Of a stretch of 5,919 nucleotides of DNA, positions 1 through 5,919 are shown in pieces. The notes under the pieces are model-generated. The model was not told where the DNA came from. It saw nothing but the letters and a program-made list of their open reading frames with translations, and did no database searches. The translations under genes and the position numbers were made by a program. How positions within the stretch are numbered: the stretch's first letter is position 1; each line of letters opens with the position of its first letter. The stretch covers positions 1 through 5,919 of the forward strand of contig JAKAAL010000303.1 in NCBI GenBank assembly GCA_021802375.1, read 5' to 3'. Source of the DNA: Bacillota bacterium (lineage in GTDB: Bacteria > Bacillota_E > Sulfobacillia > Sulfobacillales > Sulfobacillaceae).

Positions 1-698
1 ACTTTGCGCGACAATTCCCGTTGGAGTCTACGCTGCCGTTGTTCTAAGAGAATCAATCGCGCAAGAAGCTGCACCTTGATTCCGTCGGACGTCACCACGA
101 AGTCTTTTAAGCCTAAGTCGAGGCCCCCAGCACGATCAGTCTGAGGCAAGGGCTGGGAATCGGCCGTCTCAACCGTCAAACTGATGAACCAATGATCCGC
201 CTTGCGCGATACCGTGACGCGTTGAATCGGGCCATCGAAGCGTAAGGCTTCGCGCATCCGCACCCAACCTAACTTGGGAATGTACACCCGGGGTCCATCG
301 ACCTTCACTGGATCGTTTGGCAATTGAAACCGGTCGCGATCTTTGGACTTTTTATGGAATTTGGGATGGTGAAACCGCCGTTGTTTCTTAGGTTTCTTGA
401 GATCCTCAAACCAATGGGCATAGGCCACGCCCAGGTTGCGCAACGCTTCTTGCACGACGGATTTGGATACCTTCAACATCCAGGGAAACGCTTCGCGTTT
501 CATGGCGTTGAGGTGTTTGCGTAAAGCCGGGTCGGACGGTTTCGGCAATGTGGGATTGATCTTCCACGCAGCATACTGCTTTTCCCATTCGACCAACCCC
601 CAGTTATACGTAAAGCGGGCCGTGCCGGCCGCTTGTCGGAAATAGGTGATCTGGACGTCATTGGGATCCAAGCGAATCTTATGCGATCGTAACAGGAT
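1..698 (-). CDS. tnpB: TnpB (OrfB) RNA-guided endonuclease of an IS200/IS605-superfamily element, N-terminal part, cut by window edge
   Basis: The minus strand is open from a TGA at 713-711 to the left edge and encodes about 232 residues typical of the TnpB N-terminal half. Seen (numbering from codon 698): LLRSHKIRLDPN at 2-13, ARFTYNWGL at 27-35, a basic stretch KKPKKQRRFHHPKFHKK at 101-117, LGWVRMREALRF at 143-154, and the RuvC-I motif GGLDLGLKDFVV at 191-202, whose Asp194 is the first catalytic carboxylate. The remaining RuvC motifs, the zinc finger and any omega-RNA at the 3' end lie outside the window. Known TnpB proteins are omega-RNA-guided DNA nucleases that help retain IS200/IS605 elements. 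No tnpA transposase gene lies on the 5' side, so the copy may be of the tnpB-only (IS1341-like) kind, though the other side is unseen. The start is odd: AGGAGG at 710-705 points at ATC (698) or CTG (695); the first standard start codon is TTG at 671, which would remove the conserved first strand. Confidence 0.88.
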   Translation of the reverse strand, partial: MLLRSHKIRLDPNDVQITYFRQAAGTARFTYNWGLVEWEKQYAAWKINPTLPKPSDPALRKHLNAMKREAFPWMLKVSKSVVQEALRNLGVAYAHWFEDLKKPKKQRRFHHPKFHKKSKDRDRFQLPNDPVKVDGPRVYIPKLGWVRMREALRFDGPIQRVTVSRKADHWFISLTVETADSQPLPQTDRAGGLDLGLKDFVVTSDGIKVQLLARLILLEQRQRRLQRELSRK

Positions 699-704
699 GA
701 CCGA

Positions 705-710
705 CCTCCT
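705..710 (-). promoter_or_regulatory. Strong Shine-Dalgarno of tnpB facing a non-standard start codon
   Basis: On the minus strand AGGAGG lies 6 nt before ATC (698-696) and 9 nt before CTG (695-693). The in-frame TGA at 713-711 directly abuts this site, so translation cannot begin further upstream. The homologous N-terminus begins at about residue 1 or 2, so one of these two near-cognate codons is the probable start. Confidence 0.7.
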
Positions 711-736
711 TCACAGAAAACATAAGTTCCTCGTTC

Positions 737-765
737 AGGATACAATCTTGGATCCAGCCTGTCAA
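737..765 (-). promoter_or_regulatory. Sigma-70/sigma-A type promoter driving tnpB
   Basis: On the minus strand a perfect -35 box TTGACA (765-760) is followed by exactly 17 nt and a -10 box TATCCT (742-737). Transcription would start near 730, leaving a leader of about 30 nt that contains the AGGAGG of tnpB. Box sequence, spacing and placement are all as expected for a housekeeping promoter. Activity has not been shown. Confidence 0.7.
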
Positions 766-794
766 CCCTGATCCGACGGTCTCGGAAGCGTATT

Positions 795-822
795 TTGATC
801 GATGATCATAAAAAGTTATGAT
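795..822 (+). promoter_or_regulatory. Candidate plus-strand promoter for the glycosyltransferase gene, overlapped by a hairpin
   Basis: TTGATC (795-800), a 16-nt spacer and TATGAT (817-822) match the -35 and -10 consensus at four and five of six positions. It is divergent from the tnpB promoter and would give a leader of about 170 nt before the gene at 999. The inverted repeat ATCATAA (805-811) / TTATGAT (816-822) with a 4-nt loop lies across spacer and -10 box, so it could be an operator, or an insertion-sequence end structure. No better promoter was found closer to the gene. Confidence 0.3.
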
Positions 823-964
823 TGATCAGCAATGAACAGAGTATCAAGAAACTGAGTGAACCCTTTTTTACGGAGTGCGACTAGATTATGGGGGAGGCGA
901 CTTGCCTTAAGGCGCCCACGATGCGATGAACATCCCAGTTTCTTTCATATTATCTTCATGAAAT

Positions 965-978
965 TCGAGTACACTCGA
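965..978. promoter_or_regulatory. Palindromic operator-like site before the glycosyltransferase gene
   Basis: TCGAGT (965-970) and ACTCGA (973-978) are perfect inverted 6-bp arms separated by AC. The site ends 4 nt before the AGGAGG at 983-988. It could bind a dimeric regulator or form a small hairpin near the ribosome binding site. A weak -10-like TACACT (970-975) lies inside it, but no acceptable -35 box stands in front. Function is inferred from symmetry and position only. Confidence 0.25.
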
Positions 979-998
979 TCCCAGGAGGCGAGATCCCT

Positions 999-1775
999 AT
1001 GACGGTCGCACGAAAAAACCAGGAAAGCACCATGAAAAGGCATGCCGGAGGGTCCAAAGCCCCTCCCAAGTCCCATCGATTCAAGAAGACCGCTATCGTC
1101 ATCATGGTGTTAGCGCTGTCATTCATCGCTGTCGGCGTTGTGATTGGTGCGCGCTACGCCACCGATTTAATGGCCTTGCCGCAACTGGCTCAACGACGAA
1201 ATTCTGAGCATGGCGGCACATGGGTACGCCTGTCAGCGGTTTCTCCGTGGTTTACCCAAGCTTTGATCGCGACTGAAGATGAATCCTTTTACACCAACTG
1301 GGGCGTTTCTTTTGAGGGCACGCTCCGCGCCATCTGGGTGGATATACGTAGCCGACGATTTGCCGAAGGGGGCTCTACTCTGACCCAGGAGTTGGTGCGC
1401 GATTTGCTCTTGAGTCCCAAAAAAACCCTAGAGCGCAAGTTCACAGGCACAGTACTTTCTCTTTACACCGCTATGCTGTATTCCAAAACTCAGGTGCTGA
1501 CCATGTACGTAAACGAAGTCTACTTGGGCGATGGTGCCTATGGCATCAACACCGCATCCGAACGCTACTTCGGCGTGCCCGCGTCCCGCCTAACCTTAGC
1601 CGAAGGATCCTTGTTGGCCGGTCTACCTCAAGCCCCGAGCGCCTTTAACCCTCTGATCCACCTGCCTCTGGCCAAACTTCGTCAACGCGAAGTGCTCGGC
1701 CGAATGGTGGTCACTGGAGTAATTAGTCAAGCTCAAGCTAACAATGCCTACCGCCAACCCCTCCCACTGCGCTAG
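999..1775 (+). CDS. Membrane-anchored GT51 peptidoglycan glycosyltransferase, monofunctional length, with altered motifs
   Basis: This 258-residue protein belongs to glycosyltransferase family 51, which polymerises lipid II into glycan strands outside the membrane. A basic N-terminus (KRHAGGSK, HRFKK) precedes one hydrophobic anchor at 31-51. Family motifs follow in order: motif I EDESFYTNWG at 93-102 with catalytic Glu93; motif II GGSTLTQE at 124-131; motif III region LERKFTG at 144-150; motif IV KTQVLTMYVN at 163-172, then YLGDGAYG at 175-182; motif V RQREVL at 228-233. There is no transpeptidase domain, as in MtgA-like enzymes (about 240 residues). Deviations: the usual His of EDxxFxxHxG is Asn100, the second Gln of TQQ is Glu131, and the conserved Glu of RKxxE is Gly150. 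AGGAGG (983-988) supports the ATG at 999, 10 nt away; the in-frame ATG at 1032, with AGGA (1021-1024) 7 nt before it, is an alternative. Family membership is firm; full activity is uncertain. Confidence 0.88.
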   Translation: MTVARKNQESTMKRHAGGSKAPPKSHRFKKTAIVIMVLALSFIAVGVVIGARYATDLMALPQLAQRRNSEHGGTWVRLSAVSPWFTQALIATEDESFYTNWGVSFEGTLRAIWVDIRSRRFAEGGSTLTQELVRDLLLSPKKTLERKFTGTVLSLYTAMLYSKTQVLTMYVNEVYLGDGAYGINTASERYFGVPASRLTLAEGSLLAGLPQAPSAFNPLIHLPLAKLRQREVLGRMVVTGVISQAQANNAYRQPLPLR

Positions 1776-1821
1776 GCCTGTGACCACCCCCATTTAGACT
1801 CCCCTTCCTTCGTTCACTCGA

Positions 1822-2820
1822 CTAGGGAAGGCGCCACGACCATATCCGAGTCGCGTGCCAGCGATATCGCAGGACCCGAAATCGTTGGACCGTGGAATCC
1901 ATGACATATAAGGTGCCATCCGGTTCCACATATCCCGGAATCCAAGACTGGATAGGCGACGCCGGGATATGAATGCTTGCTTTAATCCGTCCACTTGGGC
2001 TAAACACCCGGATCAAATTTTGCCCATCGAGATCGACATACAGATTGCCGAGCGCATCCACCCCAAGCAATTGAGCGCTGCCCGAATTTGAAGGCATTGG
2101 CAAGTGGAGTGTCCGACGAAAGATCCCATCGGGGGAGTAGACCTGCACCACAAGCGGGCCCTGTTGGTCCCAAAGCGGCTGAATATACAGTTGGTTGTCT
2201 TGCGGAGAGACTGCCATCCATCCTAGCGTTTTTTGCTTAAGCACCCGCTGCCGCGTGTCTTTGCCAATTAAAGGGTAACGGTCGACTTCACTATAAATAC
2301 TTCCCCGTCCGATCCGTACCCACTCTACCCATAAGCTTGAGTCCCCATCTGCGGTCAAACTCCAAATGGACTTGGTATAGCCCGGAAGAGGTTCACCAAG
2401 GTGAATTGCGACGCTGGCGTGGCCTGCCCTCACGCGGAGCACCCGAACGCCTTGATTGTTCGCCAAAAACACCTTGTGGTGATCTGCGAGACAAAGGTCT
2501 TCTAAAAAACTCTGAGGCACGTCAATACTGGTGCTCTGATGACCCGAAACTCGCAGCACTCGAAAGTGGTAGGTGTCGGCAATCCAGAGGACAGGATGGT
2601 GCTGGCTTTGGCTGACGGAAAACGCGAGCGGTCCATATTCCTTCCCATCTAACCCACGATCTTTACCGACACTCGACGGTCCCGACCCGAAGCGCAACGA
2701 CCACATGAGTCGCGCTGGTCCCGGCCGAACATGAGAAATCCGCCTAAATCCGGAAACAAAAACACCCATCGCTAAAATCATGGCCAAAATCACCGTCATC
2801 AGTTGGCACCGTCCGCTCAT
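1822..2820 (-). CDS. Membrane-anchored NHL-like beta-propeller protein of unknown function
   Basis: The protein has 332 residues from the ATG at 2820. A short N-terminus is followed by one hydrophobic segment at about 8-25, read as a signal anchor or uncleaved signal peptide. The rest is a chain of NHL-like strand repeats: about 62-91 (LWIADTYHFRVLRV), 109-130 (VFLANNQGVRVLRV), 154-180, 201-231 (DNQLYIQ, then VVQVYSPDG), 252-278 (LGNLYVDLDGQ, then IRVFSPSGR) and 295-321 (PDGTLYVMD, then FRVLRY). This suggests a five- or six-bladed propeller outside the membrane. NHL propellers usually bind partners or ligands, and no catalytic motif is visible. The reading frame extends upstream to a TTG at 2892, but a G-rich GGGGGGA lies 5 nt before the ATG at 2820, which leads straight into the anchor, so the shorter form is preferred. 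A weak promoter candidate is TTGGCA (2869-2864) with CATATG 18 nt downstream. The gene is convergent with the glycosyltransferase, 46 bp away. No specific name can be given. Confidence 0.75.
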   Translation of the reverse strand: MSGRCQLMTVILAMILAMGVFVSGFRRISHVRPGPARLMWSLRFGSGPSSVGKDRGLDGKEYGPLAFSVSQSQHHPVLWIADTYHFRVLRVSGHQSTSIDVPQSFLEDLCLADHHKVFLANNQGVRVLRVRAGHASVAIHLGEPLPGYTKSIWSLTADGDSSLWVEWVRIGRGSIYSEVDRYPLIGKDTRQRVLKQKTLGWMAVSPQDNQLYIQPLWDQQGPLVVQVYSPDGIFRRTLHLPMPSNSGSAQLLGVDALGNLYVDLDGQNLIRVFSPSGRIKASIHIPASPIQSWIPGYVEPDGTLYVMDSTVQRFRVLRYRWHATRIWSWRLP

Positions 2821-2892
2821 GCGTATCCCCCCATCGACCCATATGTTGAACGGACGGGCGTCATGCCAATCGCCGAACCGTTCTACCAGCAA

Positions 2893-3377
2893 TCCATGAC
2901 GGTAGCATTGAAGACCAAACCTCTGCCTTCATGAGGCCAAGCCTTTCGAAATCACCTTCGCCAGCACGGCTCAGCCAGCTTGAAGACAGGAAGGCGAGTC
3001 CTGGATAGGCAAAGCGTCTGGGTGCTTTACGCTAAAGGCGCCGGGGTCCAGCGCGCCAAAAAATATTGGTCCATAGGGCTCTCCGCTGCTGACATATCCT
3101 AGGAGAGGGGGTGCATAAGTCCTAAAAGAACGGTTCAAGAACCCTGCGACCCGCCGCGGTTTCGACCTCCGGAAGGCCATGGATCGGGTTTTGCGCCCCT
3201 TCTCTAGGGCCTCCGTCTATCCGGCCCACCCGGCCGATACGTCCCAAGGATGGCACCCGCGAGCGTTCCGGAGTGGATCCCAGCAGCTAAAGACTCCAAT
3301 GCGCCACTTGGGATCCACTCCGGCCACCCATTTTCGTGCCTTCGTGATCACCCGAAAGCTTTCTCCCAGGTCCCTTT
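2893..3377. other. Intergenic region without a convincing gene
   Basis: Between the propeller gene and the end of the helicase gene there are about 485 bases (557 from the preferred ATG at 2820). Short open frames exist on both strands, but none has a recognisable domain or a credible ribosome binding site. Small inverted repeats are scattered through it: AGCGT/ACGCT near 3017-3035, GGCGC/GCGCC near 3038-3058, and CTCTCC/GGAGAG around 3080-3108. A perfect 15-bp inverted repeat occupies 3268-3323. No tRNA, rRNA, CRISPR or clear intrinsic terminator was found. Confidence 0.6.
3268..3323. repeat. Perfect 15-bp inverted repeat with 26-nt loop
   Basis: CCGGAGTGGATCCCA (3268-3282) and TGGGATCCACTCCGG (3309-3323) are exact reverse complements separated by 26 nt. 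Ten of the fifteen pairs are G:C, so the hairpin would be stable in RNA of either strand. It begins 54 nt past the helicase stop codon, where it could terminate transcription or protect an mRNA 3' end. Neither side has a T-run adjoining the stem, so it is not a standard intrinsic terminator. It could also be a copy of a dispersed palindromic repeat. Confidence 0.75.
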
Positions 3378-5831
3378 TCAAACATCTGGACGAAGGTTCA
3401 ATCCCGACCCATTCTTTTCATTAAATCTCTCGATAACCACCAAATAATCACGGGGCCGGGTCAGAGCCACGTATAGGAGACGCGAGCGCTCAGCCAGTTC
3501 GCGATCCTGGGCGTCCATTTTCAATGCCTCATACTGCGGGCTATTAAAATAGCGAGTGCGCCAACCCACCACCCGACGTTCCGCATCGCGAAGGATATGC
3601 TGGGGTGCATGGAATTCGAGATGCCAATTCGTGATGATGCACATTGGCCATTCTAGACCTTTGGCTTGATGAACGGTGGAAAGCTGCACCGCGTCCCCAA
3701 GGTCTTCCACTACGCCTTCACTCTCGTTTTCACCAGACTCCACTCGGTCGCTAAGCCAATTGGCGAATTCCCGAAACCCCCAGCTTTGACCGTGCATTCT
3801 AGCCATCTCGCGAAGTTTGGCCAAATTTGCCAGGGCTTGGCGATCGCCTTGGGTGTGAAGAAAGGGAAGGAGGCCCGAGACCCGGCTTAGGGCATCAAAG
3901 ACATCTACCGGGAGCCATTCTTCGCGCCGCATCAGCCATTCCAGAAGGATTTGGCCCCATTGTCCCAGAGTGCCCGACACTCGCTCACCCGAGGGGCCGA
4001 ATGCGCCTCCGGCTTCTCGATAGGCCTCGACCTCAGCGTGGCTAGCACCCACCCACGGGGACAAAAAAAACGCCAGCCAGGCCACTTCGTCGTCTGGATC
4101 AGACAATAGCGACAGCACCGAAGAAAACCCTCGAATCTCATCTTGATGAAAAAATCCCACGCCACCCAAACTGGCTAGCGGGATGCCGCGTTCGATAAAT
4201 AAGTCGCGATACCAGTCGATTCCGGTGCGATTAGGCATTAAAATGGCGATGTCTCGGTACTGCAATCGGCGCTCCGTTTCCGTGCGCGGATCCCAAATTG
4301 GCCAACCCTCGGCGATAGCTTGGGCAATCACCTCGACAGTTTCTTGGGCTTCGGCTTGACGACGCAGGTCCGCCGTGCCCGCCCCGGGAGCGATCCGAAT
4401 CGAAACCCGCTTCTGATTTCCATGGTCTCGAGACGCCACCAGAGGATCGTAAACCGCGAGGTACGGTCGTTCAATATCGGGTTGATCCGGCATCCGTTCC
4501 CGAAAAATTTGATTTACGAAGTCAAGAATCCCCGCTTCCGAGCGAAAGTTTTGCTTAACTTTTAACACTGCTCCGCCATCTCGTACCACCTTTTGGCGCA
4601 TGGTTTGAAAGGTCTCGACGTCGGCCCCGCGAAATCGATAGATTGATTGCTTAACGTCACCAACCAAAAACAGACGACCCGGAGGCAACTCCGATGTTTG
4701 CCAATCGCTCTGATTCGGATCGCCGGCGAGGCGAAAGAGGATCTCGCTTTGCGTGGGATCGGTATCTTGAAACTCGTCGACCAAAATCAACCGCCAACGT
4801 TGATATAGGGTTTGGCGCACCTCCGGATGATGTCTAAGTAAATTCCTAGTCTCTCGGAGCAAATCGTCAAACGCCAGTTGTCCCCGTTGCCAACGGTAGG
4901 CTTTCCAAAAAGGAATTAAGTCCAAGCGAATGGTGTTCAGCCATTGTTCCAAAAGATGAGCGGCATAGCGTTCTTGAATGGTGTGCAAAACGTCTTGAAA
5001 GCTTCGTATGAGTTCTTTTTGCGTCTTGAGCGTATCCTTGGGCCGCCAATTCTTTTGGTTGCCCTTGGCAGATAGGGAAAGCGGCCAAGCGATGAGTGCC
5101 CGGGCCTTTGTGGAGGGATCCATCGCGCAGACGAAGGCTAAGTGTTCGATCAGCGTCTTGACTTGGACGCGTCCCGGATCGGAATCTGGGGCCGCGCTCT
5201 GAGAGAATTGATACCATTCCTGAAAGCGGGCGTGCCATTCGCTGAAAAATGCCCCAATGTCGACCCCAGGTGCCTTTATCTCCCAGATTTCGTCCCACTC
5301 CGTCACCTCGCGAGCCATGTCTTTCAATGTGTCCACGCTCTCTCCCAACACCAAGAGCGTATGCACGATCTCATGGGCCTCGGAGTGTTGAACGCCTCCT
5401 AGCCATCCCTGCCAACATTCGGACCACAGTCGACTCTGGTCATAGCCGTCTAGCACCCGAAATCCAATCGGTACCTCCGCTTCTACTGCAAATTCGCTTA
5501 AGATGCGTTGACCTAGACCATGAATGGTGGTAATTACCGCCTGGTCTAAATGAGCCAATGCCGATTGGCTTCGCGCCTTGGGCAAGCCCGACCCCTGGGC
5601 TATGGCCGACTGCAGACGGGATGACAATCGTTCCCGAATCTCTTCGGCCGCACGTTCCATAAAAGTAACAAGGACCAGTTGGTCCACTCTCATGCCTTCC
5701 GTAACAAGGGCTCGTAAAGCCCGCTCCACTAACAGCGTGGTCTTCCCGGTCCCGGCTCCCGCCTCGACTACCAAGTTTGTACTGAAATCTTGAGCAATAC
5801 GCTCGCGATTCGCCTCATCACTCACGATCAT
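3378..5831 (-). CDS. UvrD/AddA-like superfamily 1 DNA helicase without a nuclease domain
   Basis: This 817-residue ATP-dependent DNA helicase carries the SF1 motifs in order: Walker A AGAGTGKT at 24-31; Ia TFMERAAEEIRERL at 56-69; TIHG at 102-105; Walker B DEFQDT at 352-357; III GDVKQSIYRFRGAD at 391-404; IV QNFRS at 427-431; V STVHQAKGLEWP at 718-729; VI LLYVALTRPRDYLVV at 785-799. Long inserts between Ia and II and between IV and V place it nearer AddA/RecB than UvrD/PcrA. AddA is about 1200 residues and ends in a PD-(D/E)XK nuclease domain; this protein stops some 18 residues past motif VI, so it is probably a motor only. The last residues (RFNEKNGSGLNLRPDV) look like a natural tail rather than part of a domain. 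The ATG at 5831 is chosen because GAAGGA (5845-5840) lies 8 nt before it; the ATG at 5837 is only 2 nt away. The start overlaps the upstream gene's end. A role in double-strand break resection or repair is inferred. Confidence 0.88.
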   Translation of the reverse strand: MIVSDEANRERIAQDFSTNLVVEAGAGTGKTTLLVERALRALVTEGMRVDQLVLVTFMERAAEEIRERLSSRLQSAIAQGSGLPKARSQSALAHLDQAVITTIHGLGQRILSEFAVEAEVPIGFRVLDGYDQSRLWSECWQGWLGGVQHSEAHEIVHTLLVLGESVDTLKDMAREVTEWDEIWEIKAPGVDIGAFFSEWHARFQEWYQFSQSAAPDSDPGRVQVKTLIEHLAFVCAMDPSTKARALIAWPLSLSAKGNQKNWRPKDTLKTQKELIRSFQDVLHTIQERYAAHLLEQWLNTIRLDLIPFWKAYRWQRGQLAFDDLLRETRNLLRHHPEVRQTLYQRWRLILVDEFQDTDPTQSEILFRLAGDPNQSDWQTSELPPGRLFLVGDVKQSIYRFRGADVETFQTMRQKVVRDGGAVLKVKQNFRSEAGILDFVNQIFRERMPDQPDIERPYLAVYDPLVASRDHGNQKRVSIRIAPGAGTADLRRQAEAQETVEVIAQAIAEGWPIWDPRTETERRLQYRDIAILMPNRTGIDWYRDLFIERGIPLASLGGVGFFHQDEIRGFSSVLSLLSDPDDEVAWLAFFLSPWVGASHAEVEAYREAGGAFGPSGERVSGTLGQWGQILLEWLMRREEWLPVDVFDALSRVSGLLPFLHTQGDRQALANLAKLREMARMHGQSWGFREFANWLSDRVESGENESEGVVEDLGDAVQLSTVHQAKGLEWPMCIITNWHLEFHAPQHILRDAERRVVGWRTRYFNSPQYEALKMDAQDRELAERSRLLYVALTRPRDYLVVIERFNEKNGSGLNLRPDV

Positions 5832-5919
5832 TTTCATCGTCCTTCATCCAAAGAGTCCGCATCGTTGTCTGGTCATGGGTCCACTTGTGTCGAGCCTCTT
5901 TAGCTATCTGATCCGGGCA
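5818..5919 (-). CDS. C-terminal end of a gene overlapping the helicase start, cut by window edge
   Basis: Of the three minus-strand frames entering from the right edge only this one stays open; it encodes 33 residues (beginning CPDQIAKEARHKW and ending DDENDRE) before TGA at 5820-5818. The stop lies inside the helicase gene, a 14-bp overlap with the start at 5831 (20 bp with the one at 5837), typical of translational coupling in an operon. In addAB-like loci the helicase-nuclease gene follows an AddB or PD-(D/E)XK nuclease gene, so this tail may belong to such a protein, but the visible residues hold no diagnostic motif. The highly charged end is uninformative. The frame is well supported; the function is a guess from position. 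Confidence 0.55.
   Translation of the reverse strand, partial: CPDQIAKEARHKWTHDQTTMRTLWMKDDENDRE

Noticed and set aside
324..745. Short open frames on both strands over the tnpB region
   Set aside because: They lie in other frames of the clearly homologous TnpB coding sequence and carry no domain or ribosome binding site of their own.
904..913. GCCTTAAGGC palindrome as an insertion-sequence end or operator
   Set aside because: A single 10-bp palindrome with no partner, target duplication or promoter context is too weak to name.
1803..1831. CCTTCC/GGAAGG as a bidirectional terminator between the convergent genes
   Set aside because: The stem is only 6 pairs, the loop is long, there is no T-run on either side, and the right arm lies within the propeller coding sequence.
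1776..1903. Read-through of the glycosyltransferase TAG into a longer class A penicillin-binding protein
   Set aside because: The frame stays open for about 40 codons, but the residues show no transpeptidase or linker motif and the stretch overlaps the opposite propeller gene. The protein already has a full monofunctional length.
2971..3180. Minus-strand open frame of 69 codons in the gap
   Set aside because: No recognisable domain, no clear Shine-Dalgarno, and a composition rich in Pro, Gly and Ser typical of chance frames. A decayed gene remains possible but cannot be shown.
3247..3261. AGGATGGCACCCGCG resembling the T-box antiterminator motif
   Set aside because: It differs from the conserved motif at key positions, no specifier stem is visible, and the plus strand downstream leads antisense into the helicase rather than to a synthetase or amino acid gene.
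3395..3406. GGTTCAATCCCG resembling a tRNA T-arm
   Set aside because: The flanks do not form the T stem and no acceptor, D or anticodon arms fit; it is the antisense of the helicase C-terminus.
3179..3447. Two overlapping plus-strand open frames running into the helicase 3' end
   Set aside because: They overlap each other in different frames, span the inverted repeat, run antisense to the helicase, and have no homology that I recognise.
3666..5793. Several open frames of 70-140 codons antisense or out of frame within the helicase gene
   Set aside because: The helicase frame has every expected SF1 motif across this span; the others have no recognisable motif and reflect GC-rich coding sequence.

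Overview
The window reads as ordinary bacterial chromosome with one insertion-sequence gene at its left edge. Base composition is moderately GC-rich, Shine-Dalgarno sequences are strong (AGGAGG, AAGGA), and the one good promoter is of the housekeeping sigma type. Together with a nuclease-operon-like helicase, a peptidoglycan glycosyltransferase and a TnpB of the IS200/IS605 superfamily, this would suit a Bacillota-like lineage (something like Sulfobacillus). That assignment is only an impression: there is no rRNA or marker gene here.

Layout, left to right. (1) 1-698, minus strand: the N-terminal ~232 codons of a TnpB protein, running off the left edge. It has a near-consensus promoter (TTGACA, 17 nt, TATCCT) and a perfect AGGAGG, but no ATG, GTG or TTG where the family's N-terminus should begin. 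(2) 699-998: divergent intergenic region with the tnpB promoter, a candidate plus-strand promoter overlapped by a small hairpin, and a palindrome just upstream of the next gene's ribosome binding site. (3) 999-1775, plus strand: a membrane-anchored, monofunctional-length GT51 peptidoglycan glycosyltransferase with several changed motif residues. (4) 1822-2820, minus strand, convergent with it: a membrane-anchored protein with NHL-like beta-propeller repeats and no recognised function. (5) 2821-3377: about 560 bases with no convincing gene, holding a perfect 15-bp inverted repeat. (6) 3378-5831, minus strand: a UvrD/AddA-type superfamily 1 helicase that ends soon after motif VI and lacks the C-terminal nuclease domain of AddA and RecB. 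(7) 5818-5919, minus strand: the last 33 codons of another gene whose end overlaps the helicase start, so the two are probably one translationally coupled operon continuing to the right.

The helicase and the clipped upstream gene probably work together in double-strand break end processing; if the missing nuclease activity exists, it is most likely in that neighbour. The glycosyltransferase acts on the outer face of the membrane in wall synthesis, and the propeller protein is also predicted to face outward, but convergent orientation gives no evidence of joint function. I do not see a clearly new multi-gene system. The points most worth checking are the near-cognate tnpB start, the changed active-site motif of the glycosyltransferase, the nuclease-less helicase with its clipped partner, and the 15-bp inverted repeat.
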